Below are positions 31,121 to 44,432 of a stretch of 64,000 nucleotides of DNA, in pieces. Origin of the DNA: Mimachlamys varia (taxonomy: Eukaryota > Mollusca > Bivalvia > Pectinida > Pectinidae). Every line of letters starts with the position of its first letter. Position 1 is the first letter of the stretch. The position numbers and the translations under genes are program-made. Below the pieces are notes generated by a model, which worked only from the letters and a program-made list of their open reading frames with translations, searched no databases and had not been told where the DNA came from. The stretch is taken from assembly GCA_947623455.1 (NCBI GenBank), contig OX392538.1, forward strand, positions 32,487,001-32,551,000, read 5' to 3'.

Positions 31121-31211
31121 TTAACTTGTTCACTCCTGAAATTTTTTAATGAACTATTCCAACATTTGAATTGGAAGGGTTTAAATGCGTCTTCAGGGGT
31201 GGATGGGTTAA
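31121..31211. mobile_element. TTAA palindromic MITE copy
   Basis: TTAACTTGTTCACTCCTGAA to AGGGGTGGATGGGTTAA. Confidence 0.85.
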
Positions 31212-31769
31212 GTCATAATGCTGATGTCGTCGTTTATGTACATTTGTAACTGTATGTCGTGAGATCTAAATATACTGGTAGGGCAATTTGCAGAAAGCCG
31301 AATTTTCTAAATAAAAAAAGAAAAATTAGAAGTGTCAATATGAGATGAATGCCCTCGCTGTCATTCAACTTGAAGCACATTTTTGTGAAATTTTCTTGAA
31401 AAGTTAAACATTCTTGCTGGTGTTGAACAAGGCTTTCCAATATCAGTCATGCCATTTTACTAAAATTTTCTAAGTTTTTGGCCATAACTCTGGAAAAATT
31501 TGGTGGATCATTACTTAATCAAATCTTGACCCAACAATCTTATCTTACAACAACATACCAAATTACAGTTCACTATCTCTATCCGTTTAAGAGAGAGTGC
31601 CATTTCATGGTGGAGGCATAAAAACTCATCAAGTTTATCTTCGCCGCTCTGAATATTTTGTGGCAGAAATTTGTAAATTGTAAGGATTGAGGTCAACTTT
31701 TAGCTTTGAGATTGAGGGAATTTCATTTAAGCTCATGATCAGTGGTAGAACAGAGGACTAGGCAACTAT

Positions 31770-31930
31770 CGCAAGGTTTTCCCTGGCGCACAAAAACTTG
31801 CATTTTGACTCCAAAAATTGTCAAAGGACTCCCACAATTGATGAAGTTTTACTATATATTATTTGTGATGGGAGTCCCAGGACTCATCAATTTATTAAAT
31901 TTGAGGGTCCCAGGGAAAACCCTGCTATAG
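31770..31930. mobile_element. Probable foldback MITE
   Basis: AAGGTTTTCCCTGGCGCA near the left and GGGTCCCAGGGAAAACCC near the right are partially inverted. No coding capacity. Confidence 0.45.
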
Positions 31931-32540
31931 GGATCCCAGATTTGATCCCTATTTGAAGTACAATATCGTTTTTTCCTGTTACAATTACATCCATTTATAA
32001 GCTTATTGGTCCATACACTAGACACCTGATATCCAAGATCATAAACTAACGAACACACAGCACATATGGTTGGGGTTGGCTCAGAGGGTTGCGACTCTCT
32101 TTGTCAGGTGGCGGTTTTTTGCCCCCCTCCTACAATAGTCTTATACTTATTATATATTATTGCATAATTAATATAGTACTTTTAAGTCAGTGTGATATGG
32201 CATGTATTGTATACGTGTTTTTACTTTATGTCGTTTTTTGTAATAAACGGCCAGTATCAATCACATTGGACTTACTGGTTGTTATTTGACTATTGTACTA
32301 TTCTCTATGAGGATAGCTTGCTGTGTGACAATTTTTCAGAATTGCACATCATAAATATACTTACTCAGCATCCGGCGACTTGCGTCGTTCTTGGCTTGGC
32401 ATTATCCTGGACGGGTGGATATGATAAGGGCTGTGTGGCGTAACCGCCTCTCACATGATTGGGCGTCTCAATTCACGACATCTGAAATACAAATAGAAAT
32501 TGAAAAGTTGTGAAACGTATATGAGACAGAAATTTATATG

Positions 32541-32675
32541 CAGTCAAACCTTGTTTTCTCAAAGTTGACAGGACCATCAAAAAACGTTTGGATGCTTGTG
32601 TAAAGCTTGGCTGGGACCGAAAAATTCTTTGAATTAAACAGGGTTTTCGAGATAAACAAGTTTGAGGTATGAGAC
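32541..32675. mobile_element. Pogo/Tigger-like MITE, second copy
   Basis: GCAGTCAAACCTTGTTTTCTC left end; right end TTCGAGATAAACAAGTTTGA. Same family as 18700-18868. Confidence 0.6.
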
Positions 32676-32777
32676 TCACATACATATTGTCATCCTCGAT
32701 ATCCAGGGGTTAATTACGATTACCTATGTAATCTACACCCCTGGAATATATCATGGCAAAATTGAAAGCTCCCGGGT

Positions 32778-32793
32778 CTGCCACCTAGCGGTC
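32778..32793 (-). promoter_or_regulatory. CTCF-like motif, minus orientation
   Basis: Reverse complement reads GACCGCTAGGTGGCAG, a full match to the CTCF core (CCASYAGRKGGCRS with G at the third position). Binding is inferred only. Confidence 0.45.
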
Positions 32794-32866
32794 GATGTGC
32801 GTTGTGTCCCTTTGAATCACGTAATCACCGACCAATTAAAATGTGTGTAACAAAACAGCTTCAGCA

Positions 32867-32983
32867 ATGGATGTAAACATGGAAGAACATCTCATTGGGT
32901 TGATTTGTGAAAAATTCAAGCTTGATCACATTAGACAGCATCAGGAAACGGCGATCAACGCACTAATTAAGTCCTTACCGTAA
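32867..32983 (+). CDS. Candidate first exon or fragment of a RecQ-like helicase-related gene
   Basis: A 38-codon open frame beginning MDVNMEEHLIGLI and ending with IRQHQETAINALIKSLP. The R-x-x-Q-x-x-A-I arrangement resembles the motif 0/Q-motif region before Walker A in RecQ-type helicases. A possible donor (CC|GTAAAT) precedes the stop, so it could be a true exon 1. CCAAT-type boxes lie just upstream (GACCAATTAAAAT) and downstream (CTGATTGGACG). No continuation was found, so it is weakly supported. Confidence 0.25.
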   Translation: MDVNMEEHLIGLICEKFKLDHIRQHQETAINALIKSLP

Positions 32984-33639
32984 ATGTGTTGGTGAAGATT
33001 GTTCTTCTCTGTTTTACCGGTAATTATATAAAGATCCATGACAGAGTCGACACTGTGCCATGTTTGTTTACTTTTTTTCTGTCCCATAAGAAGAGCGCAT
33101 GATCAAATGTAAGGTGCGCTCTGATTGGACGCAGCCAGACCTAGCTGCATCCAATGAAAATTCTCGTCGCGGGATTTTCGAAATGTGGTCTATATATGCC
33201 AAGGGTGAAGATGAGTGTGCAGATCGTAACCCTTGGCTAGCGAAGATGACATATTGTAGGTGTCAACCTCTGAAACCTCCAATGAGGGAGATCTCCCTTT
33301 TTCCACATTTGCAATGAGGGGGAAAGTGTGTGAAATGTGACTGAAACTTACATTGCTCAATTTGTCTTTCCCTTATAATGTATCAAAATAATTTCATAAA
33401 GAATTCATTTGATTCAGATACACCTATTATGGTCATTACACATATCCTGCAGTAACTAGGATCTCATTTGATCACAAGATGTAGATTTTGAGTTATTGTG
33501 GGTTTGGACTTAAATGAGGGAGATAGGTAAATTTTGGTCAAAATGAGGGAGTCACCTCCTAATGACAGGTATAAACTCAACTGTAATTTATATAAAACAG
33601 TGCAGATGTTTGGATAAGAAACCACAAGGACCTTTGAAT

Positions 33640-33985
33640 ATATGGATATACCATCATTGCTGGTGGCAATTTCACCAAAGAGTATCTATAAACTCATAAC
33701 ATAAATTGGTTAAGCCTCGAGGTTTTACCACATTTTGGAATCCCCTTGGATGTTTATTTATATATGAATATACCATCATTGCAGGTGGCAATTTCACCAA
33801 AGTGTATCTATACTCAGATAAACATCAATACAAGCAGAAATTACAAATTACATTTTTCTGGTCAGTATGTGTAACATTAAGAAAATTTTACCTTCAGGGT
33901 TTACTAATACGGATTATCCCTTGGTTAAGCCTTGAGGTTTTACCACAATTTGGAATCCCCTTGGATGTTTATTTCTAATCTTATA
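33640..33985. repeat. Two-copy tandem duplication
   Basis: AATATACCATCATTGC(T/A)GGTGG and GGTTAAGCCT(C/T)GAGGTTTTA each occur twice in the same order. Confidence 0.8.
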
Positions 33986-34255
33986 CATATATACATGTAC
34001 TAATGTGTGAAATACATAACTCTTTCCTATTTAAGGGTATGTAAGGTATTGAAATTCCAATCAAGGGGTTTTTGAATAACTCAATTGATACAGTGTGTAC
34101 ATGTGGATAATAAAGATAAATACAAAATGTACTAGACACTTTAATGCCAAGAGTTTTTTCCAATTAAAAACACTGGGTGTAAAATTTGCCTATATCCTAA
34201 TACAACCCATAGACCTGGGCTAATGCTGGAGTATAACGTTTTTTTCTCTTTGCAC

Positions 34256-34312
34256 CCACCTGTCGTCCAGATATTTAGCAGATAAGAGAGTCAGAACCCT
34301 TCGGACTACGTA
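34256..34312. repeat. Short dispersed repeat, inverted relative to 46724-46785
   Basis: CACCTGTCGTCCAGATATTTAG and CAGAACCCTTCGGACTACG are found inverted near 46724-46785. Confidence 0.6.
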
Positions 34313-34372
34313 TTTATTGACATGATACAAAATTCTTACACCAGCCTTTTGCCATAATATATATGTTGATAC

Positions 34373-34600
34373 TTGCCAACCCTCCCTATTTAGGAGGGAG
34401 ACTCCCGATTTTGGACCCTAAAAATGTGCATTTTCAACCAGTGAATTTGCTTAATAATCACTATTTTATCAAGAACAGCTCAAAACATGTCACTTAATAA
34501 ATAATGTCTTCTGCTTGAGTGTACTAGAGTGCATATATATTATTCTGAACACATGTAATCTCCCTCATGGAATTTCAAAAAAAGCCAAGAGGGTCTGCAT
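34373..34600. mobile_element. MITE of the ATACTTGCCAAC family, copy B
   Basis: Left end GATACTTGCCAACCCTCCC followed by AGGGAGACTCCCGATTTTGG. Right end is eroded (AATTTCAAAAAAAGCCAAG). Closely related to 49568-49820. Confidence 0.7.
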
Positions 34601-35674
34601 TGCTTTCCTGTTTAAAGACAGAAGATTGATTTTAAAGGTTTGAAATACTGAAATACATTTCCCTTGTAGCCCCCCTCAGACCCCCTCCCCCCAATTTTGT
34701 TGTGAAGCATCCTTAGGCAAGGGAGACTCAATTGCTCAATGTTGTAAAACTATGGGTGTAACCCCCCCCCCCCTTTCTTCTACTGTCTGGCCGATAAAAA
34801 GTATTGATGTTTTGAAAGGAAAACTTGAAGGATGGACAAATGATGCGATGCCATCATGGCATATATTATATATATGCTCATCAAACCAGGTGAACTAAAA
34901 AGCTTGCAAGCACTGATGTATAGATGTGTACCAATAAACGACAGGTAGTATCATGCATAGTCTTTTTAAAAGATTCCTTCCATATTTGCTGATACCTCAA
35001 CAAATCAATTAAAAAACACTCTAAAATTGGTTACCATGTATATATATTTAGTCTAATTTTATGATAATTACATATACTCCATTCATACAGTTTATCATTC
35101 AAGTTTTATACTGGAAATGGCAACTAATGACTAGTTTTTCATACGCTTTAATTTGTGTACCTGAGCTAGTATATTTATATATTCCAAAAAATAAACTTTT
35201 CATATATACGCTCAACGTATATTAATATACTTTTATCATGTACACGATTTGAAAGGTATTTAATTGATATTTTGCACAGGTAATCTAAAAGGAATCTTCG
35301 CAAAAAAAACAAAATTGTGAGGTTGAAGCTAAATTTGTTAGATATATGAACAAAATAAGACATCAAAAAATCCACAGGGAATAAAATTTAGGATACAGGG
35401 TTGTTCCTTAAGACCTTTGTAGGATTATAATGTTATTCAGAAGAAAATCAATGCCTAATAAGACATCTGTGTTGTTCGGACCCCACACAGAGACACAATA
35501 AGAATATGACAATATTCCTGGTTAATGAGGCTATATATGGTCAGGTACAGCCAAGACGGAATTATGTTTCTGAAGTAAAGGATAATCTCTCAGACTGTCT
35601 GTTGAATAACCTGCAGTTAACAGAGACGCCAAATCTTGCTGTGAACGTATGATGATCAGCTTGTACGCATGAAC

Positions 35675-35755
35675 TTAACTCATTCACTCTGCAGACTCAT
35701 TTGAACTCTTCCAATTCAAAAGTTGGAATAAGTCATTATGAAATTTCAGGGGTGT
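35675..35755. mobile_element. TTAA palindromic MITE copy, right end missing
   Basis: TTAACTCATTCACTCTG to AAATTTCAGGGGTG. Confidence 0.75.
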
Positions 35756-36124
35756 ACCAGGTATATGCTAAACCCCAAAGCAAGGGTACTGGTAGTCCAG
35801 ATATATATTTCTTTCACATTTTAATATCAACCATTTGTGTTGAAAGAAAAATTTTGCATTTCTTACAAAATGTTAATCAGTCCAAATGTTAAAGTTCATG
35901 GTTCTGAGCTTGTTGCGGAAGCTGGAATTGGAGAAAAACACTCCTTTATGATCAAAGGAAAATTCCACCTTTGGGATACACAGTAATCAATTTAAAATTT
36001 AAACTTAAAAAGTCCTTTAATAACATATCGCTAAAAACAATTGTTCAAGAATTTCTATCAATCCCATCATAAGTTTATTGAGTACAGGCCTTGGAACTCG
36101 CACGTAGATTGATCATTCGCAGGA

Positions 36125-36232
36125 CCGGATTTAAAATTTGGCAAAACTCTTGACGAAGCCTTAGGTTTAATAAATTTGAAAACTCCTTGGTCGGAATTTA
36201 CCTATTTTACACCCCTGGTCATGAAAAAGTCT
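36125..36232. mobile_element. Half copy of the foldback MITE at 59857-60020
   Basis: Contains AAAACTCTTGACGAAGCCT and ending TTACACCCCTGGTCATGAAA, matching one arm. Confidence 0.5.
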
Positions 36233-37511
36233 AAAATACTTTGCTGTGTTGCTGGAGATTCAGATATCAAGTGTTTTGTTGGCTTCCATAGAAGGTTTAT
36301 TCATACAAATATAAATCTCAATATTGATTAAGACTGGCAAGGTCTGGGATTAGGGAAAACAGGAGAGGGGTGTTTATTAAATTTATTTTCGTAATACAGC
36401 AGGGATAATTCTGACTCTTAAAACCTATGGGAGAATTTGAGGGCTTTTATGGGATCAGCAAAATATCTTTGAGATTTTTGTATATAAAGTGATACAATTT
36501 TGAATTTTCAATGAGATTTTTAGGAAAAATATGAGTAAAAATCCCCAAATCTCGCCCAAAGTGATCCCTGTACAGTATTTGCATTCAGCCAAAGGGGTGC
36601 TTATTTTCGTAATATGATAACTGTATTCAGCCAAAAGTCTTCCTCAAAAACACTGACAACATCATCTTAGGTACACCGGGTCAAATTGTTGTTTGCAATG
36701 ATGTCAATCACACAAAACTATCTAGTTGTAAATCATTGCATGTGCAAACATCTTATCAAACCTCAGAGTTACATTAAACTGATAACGGACAGGTAAAACA
36801 TATAAATTACTGACTATACAGCTTTATAGCACTCACCAACACTCCATTCCTCGCATACCACGCCCTCATTTGTCAACATCTACAGATTATTAAAAATCTT
36901 CTGTGACATTTTGATAAAAAAAAATTAAAAAAATTATTAAAAGATTTTTTTTTGTATTTGTATTCTAGACAACAGTCAGCTCTCTACATAGAAAATTGAC
37001 TGAGGCCCAAAAGTAGGGGGTGGGCTTATTACCAGACATCCTCCAATATATACTTGGGGGATGGAGGACCCTTATAAAGTAAACTGAATTTGATGCACTA
37101 CTTGACTTTTAAACAAACTATTTATCACTGAGAATTAAAGTGGTCAGTACTTCCGGAGAAACAGCATGAACAAGACTTCCAGTGATGCTGTCATGTTATC
37201 AAGCTTCTCCGAGATAAGAAATACAAATGACAATCAGGTTTTAATCAATAACGGAAACACTAAACCCAGGGAGATACAGTATAAGCTGATAAAAATACTC
37301 AAGACTCTAGGGTGTACACTGATAGTGGTGAAAGATTTCTATAACCCTGCGGAGATTCATGAATAATGGAGGTCTCCGGGATTGTAGCAATTGATCCGAG
37401 GTCACGGTCCTCCCTTTATATGATCATCAGCGAGAGAGCTATGTGAGTGAACCAGTGCATTAGTGTACATAATTCATGCACAGGTAAACAGGTACCATAT
37501 TTGCTGAGTAT

Positions 37512-37998
37512 TCATGAAGAGAGACAGAGGATATGATAAAAGGACACTGCAGCCAAGTCAGCAAAATAACAGAACATTTTTGACAATTTTTTTTCTCCAG
37601 CCTTATCAACAATGATTTTGATAAGTACCATTTTTACAGGACTTACCAGTTTAAGATTTGACAACCAGTTCCCAATTTCATAATTATTTATTGGAGGTTT
37701 TTTAACATGAAAATTATCCATTTTTCCAACGGTACCAAGTGTTTTTTCGTACTTCATGATTTTTTTATGCAAGACATAATTATGTAAGTGGGGTCGATTT
37801 TTTTTTTTCGACCTTGAAAACTTTCCAACCTCGAAAACTTTCCAACCTTTAGCCTGTATGACCATTGAGGGGGCATTTTATCGAAAATTGAACTACCCCC
37901 CCCCCCCCCCCCCCCCAAGTGTCAAATAACTCTTAGCACCCTAGTTAGGGTTCAAAACTAACTGTAACCAATTCTCAGGTCCCTGTGGACATAATCGC
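37512..37998 (-). repeat. Repeat-derived segment with a 117-codon open frame and C22 tract
   Basis: The open frame (37865-37512) encodes a Lys-rich sequence without recognisable domains and begins with a tandem AAAACTTTCCAACC duplication. The adjacent 37863-37998 part resembles one arm of the foldback at 44943-45180. Likely transposon residue rather than a gene. Confidence 0.45.
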
Positions 37999-38894
37999 TT
38001 ATGAAATATGATATTTATAGATTTCGAGGCTATCATGTACATCATTGGTGACTAGATGAATCCCAACCAAAAAAAGTTTGTTCCAACTTAAATGTATAAA
38101 CACACTCACCCCTTAAAGATTCATGATCAATATCTAGAACCACAGCTAGAATAACATTATCTATATCTGTGATTACTCACTTGAACCCATATCTTTCTGT
38201 AGGATACTGATAGGGTGTTTTTATATGTTGGAAAACCTAGGTCAAATTCGGAGTGTTTTCCAGAGGATTTTTGAAACACATTCATGTTAAGTTCTTGGAT
38301 TAAATCCAATTTTACTTTGACAAATTAACTGTTTGTTGTTATCGATCAATACATTTATCTATATATGTTTGAATTCATTAACAAATTTATTGAAATGACT
38401 CAATATAAAGAACCCTATCAGAAAACAAATCATAACCAAAGTCCATGATTTGAATTTTCCTGTTACATAGCTTATACATAACATACATGTACATTTGGCT
38501 AACGAAATTCACATTAAATACTGCTAAAGAGATATTTATACTGTATGAAACAAGCATGAGCAAATGTTGATATCTACCAAGAAAATATTTGCTGTGTAAA
38601 CTGTAACAGACTATGTCTGCCATTATGTGGGGCATACCCATTTAACATTGAACCACTTTAAGTAAAGCCACCAGGGTATATATATCAGCCAGTCATGACC
38701 ACATTCATATATAACGGTATTCAAAAGAAAAAACTTAAATGTATTTTACTTTTAAATACCTTATATCAGCTAGCTCAGCTGTGTATACAGCACATGAATG
38801 AATGGATCCATTCTAAGTACATGCCACATAGCTTCATCAATAATACACGACCCAATAATATACTGGTTTAACCTGCCTTGGACCAACGTTTACC

Positions 38895-39170
38895 ACCAAA
38901 GGATATCGGAAAGGACTGGTGGTGAAATCTAACAGTTCTGTGTAGATCTATATCGGTCAACTCTTAATTAAACATGTAGTACATGTATAATACAATTCAA
39001 GTGGTGAAATCTAACAGTTTTGTTTAGATCTAGAACTGGTGGTGAAATCTAACAGTTTTGTTTAGATCCAGAACTGGTGGTGAAATTGAACAGTTCTGTT
39101 TAGATCTATATCGGCCAACCCTTAATTAAACCTGTAATACATGTATTATACAATTCAAGTGAACACTCGT
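38895..39170. repeat. Complex tandem repeat
   Basis: TGGTGGTGAAATCTAACAGTT recurs four times with GTTTAGATCTA. The flanking CTTAATTAAAC...CAATTCAAGTG block occurs twice. Confidence 0.8.
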
Positions 39171-39667
39171 TGGTTCCCCATATACTTTCAGTGATACGCT
39201 TTGAACAATAAACGAACTGCAAGCTTTTATCCAACTTGAATGGTCAAGCTACCATCCAGAAGTAAATGAAATTCTATAATTACACTTACACAATAGCCCC
39301 GGGGCACTGAAATCAATAGATGGCCGAACTACCTGTGGTGTTCATTGATTACAGGTAAAATGTGTCTGGTTATGTGATTTAATTGCAGGTAACATCAATA
39401 AGGTTGTGTTGATTAATATTCAATTTTCCATTATAGTTATATGTAATATATACACAATGGACACCTGGGTGGAAAGTGAGGTCAATTAGCATGCAGTATT
39501 TTTAATTAAGTAACAGTGTTTAATTTATTTTAATTGTTTAAATAACTTACTATCAAAATATAGTTTAAGTTCATATAAATGAGAAATATATAATTAGGCC
39601 AGGCCTAATCAATAGTTTAAAATACTGCTGAATAGAAAAGTTTGATAACACAGATAGACAAGTATAT

Positions 39668-39860
39668 ATACATTTTACAGTGACGTGCCAAAAGTCTTTC
39701 AATTTTTTTTTTATTTTACTATAATTATATTCTTTGTATTTCCAATTTTTTCAATGAAGTTTCCCGACTTCATTTATAGATCATTTTTAATGAAATTTTG
39801 TACACATATATGTATAGAGGATTTTTTCCTAGTTAATCTCATATTATTTTCACTGTTTTC
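39668..39860. mobile_element. Solo arm of the mariner-like MITE
   Basis: CAGTGACGTGCCAAAAGTCT, then TTCTTTGTATTTCCAA and GACTTCATTTATAGATC, matching the arms at 21846-22321. Confidence 0.75.
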
Positions 39861-40444
39861 CGTTATGTATAATTATAAAAATGAAGTATTATATCGAATA
39901 AACTGTACAACTTACTTGAAAAATAAAATTGATGCAACATTCTAAAGACTGTTGTAATGGTCATGAATAATCATACTGACAACTCAAATAAATCAGAGAA
40001 ATTTAAAACTTTGTTGAATTAAATAAATACAGATGTATGTGAAAATAAATTTACAAAGTGTCTTTTGTGTACACATACAACACAATTCAAACTTTAAATC
40101 TTACCTGTTGTCATACTGGAGAAAGTTCCTCGGCAAAATTTTTAACGTTAAATATATCCAAGTGAATATTTCAATGGAATTGGTAAGACTGACCTCACAG
40201 GAGTACAGACATGTGCGTTAAACAGTTTAAATGCCCAATACAAGTTGGATCATGAAAGACCGACGTCACGCTTGTTTACAATTGAATGGCCGGTCACAAT
40301 ATCTACCTTGTAATGTTAGCCTATATAGCTAATAGATTTGGCAGCCTTGACCAGTCAACCTGAACGTTTCTAACGGTAAATTAATTGGATCAATTCAAAA
40401 GTAACCATCGATATCTATAAGTAAAACAAATCAAATTTCGCTGA

Positions 40445-43400
40445 TGTTTTTAAAGATATGTTTTATTGAGCAATAGGCAAAAATGCCTTTGTGCAATACA
40501 TAATATACAATTAATGATGGTACAGGTACAGGTGGAATGGAACATGAATATGGACAAGCAGACACAATAGCAGACACAATAGCTATAATATAATAATTGG
40601 TAGTAATTTGTAGTTAATATACACTTGCAGCGTCAGGTGCGGGAACACGTTTTACGACAACTTCTATAATATCTTAATAAGTCTCACTTTTTTTTTTTTA
40701 TGCAACATGTTTGAGACTGTTTACAATTTCTATGAAAAGGTAGATAACTCTTGCTGACCATTGGCTATGAATGTGGTATTACCACTTACCATTACTTTAC
40801 CATTACTTTCAAAATAACAAATTATAAAATAAAAAAAAAATTATAAAATTATTACTCGAGTTGGGAATTTATATTCTAACGCAAATTAGAAGGAGAATGC
40901 AAGAAACCGTCGCAATATAAATTACCTGTCACTCATAATTAGTTATTGAAAAGTATTACATTCCTGATTTCATTTGCCTTGTAAATATAACTTGCTAAAT
41001 TCTTCACAACTGTTACATTGGATGATGTAATCAATTCCAAAAATTTTCCACTGTTTGGATTAGTATAGTATCTTCTTGGTATGAACTGTGCCCTTACCTC
41101 AACAAACTTACTACATTCAATGACAAAATGATACTCGTCTTCTAACACATCACAAAATATACATTTTCTCATTTCATATGGTATTGCATTAGGTTTGTGC
41201 CATCGTCCTACCTCGACACTGAGGCGGTGTGATGATACTCTAAGCTTTGACATTGCTATTCTGAATTTTTGTATGTTCACAATATCGAGATATTTTTTGT
41301 ATTCAAAACTATCACACAGTTGTATGTAAAAGCTAGCTCGAGTGGACTCTGAAAGCTCAGCATTCCAATTTTGAACAAATACATCTCTCACTCTTGTCTT
41401 GAATACAATCATAAACATGCCTATACTGCCAACGGACTGCAGATTCCAGACATAACCGAAACCATGTGTAAAAAGCATTGACTTTACTAAGCTCGCCCAA
41501 TTGCTGACATTGTGTAACTCACATTGATCATAAAGAACATTGTAAACAGATGTAACTAAATTATTTGCGTTTCCACAAACAATCTTTAGCCAGTATTTCA
41601 TACTTGCCAACTTTTCAAAATCTCCATGGGGGAGAAAAGTGCGTGTTTGAAATTTTCGACTGGAATCTACCTATATGTCGCGGAACCGGTAGCTATATAT
41701 CATAATGTAGTATTTTCAAGAGAATAATCTATTTTCAAACTCATAATAGCCTAATAGCACATATCTGATGCTAATTTTAAGGTTCCTTTGATATACCAAA
41801 GCATAAATAATTTTTCATTGTTCTATTTAATCTACCAGAAAAGGGGAAAGAATTAGAATATATTCCTTTTGTTTTAATTTTTTTTCAATTTATAATCATA
41901 TCAATAAAAGAATAAAAAAGGGAAAAAATAGACAGGTGTACGTATTTTGTACATGGAATATAATTAATTTTCATTAATTTATATTATTTGCACTTGTATC
42001 TCAACAAATCCTGATTTGAAATTATTTTTTGAAGAAAAAAAAATATTTTTAAATATTTAGCATTATATATTTACAAATTGGAGGGAAACAAATATGAAAA
42101 ACAAAATATCACATGTACTTTAAATGTGAAATAAAATATTTTAATCAATTAACAGTGTAAATGTTTCTTATAAAACTATAAAATACACATTTGTCTGTAA
42201 ATTAATAAATCCGGATTTTTAATTCCGTTTTCCGTTTTGTACCTTACGTAATCCAAGATGGCGACCATCAGTGAATACACACATTTTAACGGTGTCTAAT
42301 GCAATCAAATGTGAGTAAATTGATACATAATAGCCTTATCAAGTGTTTGTTTTAAAGTCTTACAGTTGTTTACACAAATTAATAACCTGTTGGTCATGTT
42401 AGAGGATCTGGTTGTAATTGATTGATGCTTGAGTGAGCACGCCTGTAAGACACCTGTGCCGTGGCTGTGTTGACTTGTTCTCCCGATTCCCCTCCCCCAC
42501 TAATTACAGTCCCCCGGGGCATGCACTGCCCTTACAATCATCAGTAGGGTCATTACTGGACTTGGGACAGCCTTGTTATTTAATCAGTGTCAAATTCTAG
42601 AGTGAAGGACTGTACAAATCACAAGAAGGTGATACGGTTGAGCTAAATTGAGATGGGGTTCCTCAAATCGGGAGATTTCCCGATTTTTGCAATCACGATC
42701 GGGAGGCGGGAGAGGCAGTCTAAAATCGGGAGCCTCCCGCCTAAATCGGGAGGGTTGGCAAGTATGGTATTTCATAATTCTATTAAATCTCAACAACCTC
42801 AGAGGCGTACGACCAAGTTCCCCATATACAAAATTATTCTGTGTGGTTGATTTGACTCCCAATAATCTTTTACAAAACTTGAGATGTAATCTCTCAATAG
42901 CCATGGCCGTATGAAAACCCCACACTTCGCACCCATAGCATAGGACAGGACTGACCAGTTTATCAAATAAGTTACACATATGCTTAGGAGTCAATCCAAT
43001 GAACTTTCTTGTCCACTTTTCTAACTGAAATAACGCCTTAGAGCCTTGATCTGCCAACGTCTTCTGTGTTTCAGAGAAAGCTCCACCAGGTGTGAATAGT
43101 ACACCCAGATAAGATAATCTGCTGACCACCTCGACCTCTTGGTCACCGAGCAAAAAATGTAAAGATTCACTTAGCCTACCCCCTCTACGAAACACCATAA
43201 TTTTTGTTTTACTTGTATTTACTTTCATTTTCCATCTCTCACAATAATCATACAAAATATCTAAACCTTTTTGTAAACCAACAGCAGTATCTGCAAGAAT
43301 TGTAATATCATCTGCATATAAAAGCAAGAAAACCTTAAGTAGATTTATTGACACGCCTCTAAAACCCTTGACAATTAGTTCACCTTCCAAATCATTAATA

Positions 43401-43905
43401 TACATTGCAAATAAAAATGGTGACAGGCTTTCACCTTGCCTTACCCCAGTAGTGCAAATGAACTCATCTGATAGTTCATTATTTACTTTAACTCTAGATT
43501 TAACAGAGTTATACATAGACTTGATAATGTCCAGCATATTTCCACGGACACCTAATTTGATCAACTTACACCATAGGTTGTCCCTAATAACATAATCAAA
43601 AGCCTTTGAGAAATCTACAAAGGTACAAAATAATTGTCTATTTGAGTTTATAAAATGAGAAATTAATCCATGTAAGTTAAAAATATTGTCAACAGTACTA
43701 TGTTCGGTTCTAAAGCCTGCTTGAGCATCAACATATACCCGGTGTTCCTCAGCCCAGGATGTGAGTCTATTATTAAGGATTCTTGTAAACAATTTCCCTA
43801 CTACACTTAACAGAGTTATCCCTCTGAAATTATTCACATCCAAAAGGGAGCCCTTTTTATGTAAAGGAATTATATACCCGTCAGACCATGACTTTGGAAA
43901 AATAA
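40445..43905 (-). mobile_element. 5'-truncated non-LTR retrotransposon (LINE), split by an insertion
   Basis: Reverse transcriptase coding sequence runs from about 43900 to 42769 and resumes at 41605-40939. Motif A is FVDFSKAFD, motif B GVRQGESLSPFLF, motif C LYADDITIL. The distal part has a Cys/His knuckle (CIFCDVLEDEYHFVIEC) typical of LINE C-termini. No endonuclease domain, hence 5' truncation. A probable AATAAA at the 3' end lies near 40460. The two halves share frame across the 6-bp target duplication. The exact LINE clade is not assigned. Confidence 0.9.
41606..42768. mobile_element. DNA transposon inserted in the LINE (copy A of the ATACTTGCCAAC family)
   Basis: Perfect 13-bp inverted ends CATACTTGCCAAC and GTTGGCAAGTATG, with GTATTT duplicated on both sides. 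About 1.16 kb, with no recognisable transposase. Near the right end lie several GGGAG/CTCCC-type sub-repeats of AATCGGGAG. The 6-bp duplication does not by itself fix a superfamily. Confidence 0.9.
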
Positions 43906-44432
43906 AGTAGGTACAATATTGACGTGACTCTAAGAGTATCGTACCGTTAGAAATAAAGACAGCAAAGCACAAAACGAGTGACCTACATTTTGTCTGTAAG
44001 GTAAATCGCAGCACGATTCTCACGATCAATAGGACCAATGCAATATATCGAAAAGTGGTTTATAATTTAGGCCTTCTAGCCTACCAACTCACCTGTGACC
44101 AAATGATCATTAAGTTTTGTAATATCCACATATCCGATAAAGAAGTCATATACTACAGTCAGTAACAAGGTAACATAACGTATGTATGGAATACACAGAG
44201 ACCGACATGCATCGATAGTTCCATTTGACAGATCAATTCCTGTCGAAGCCAAAATGTAAACACTCACCTTTATGGCTGGTTATCAGGACGAAATTGTCGA
44301 GTAAAACAGGAGTAAAATCTGCACGAAATACTCAGATTTTCTCAATGAGAGCTGACCACCAAAACTGCACCATGCACAGGTATATCTTACCTACACAACT
44401 TAAATAATTTAGCACAACCGTGTTCGATCTAC

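Noticed and set aside
37166..37366. 66-codon plus-strand open frame starting MNKTSSDAVMLSS
   Set aside because: No recognisable domain, no convincing splice or poly(A) context, length within chance for AT-rich DNA.
40105..40125. Possible 5' UTR exon of NEK10 ending CAACAG|GTAAGA
   Set aside because: The donor is strong but the frame from its ATG meets a stop when joined to exon 2, and no acceptor or promoter evidence supports it over exon 1 at 25072.
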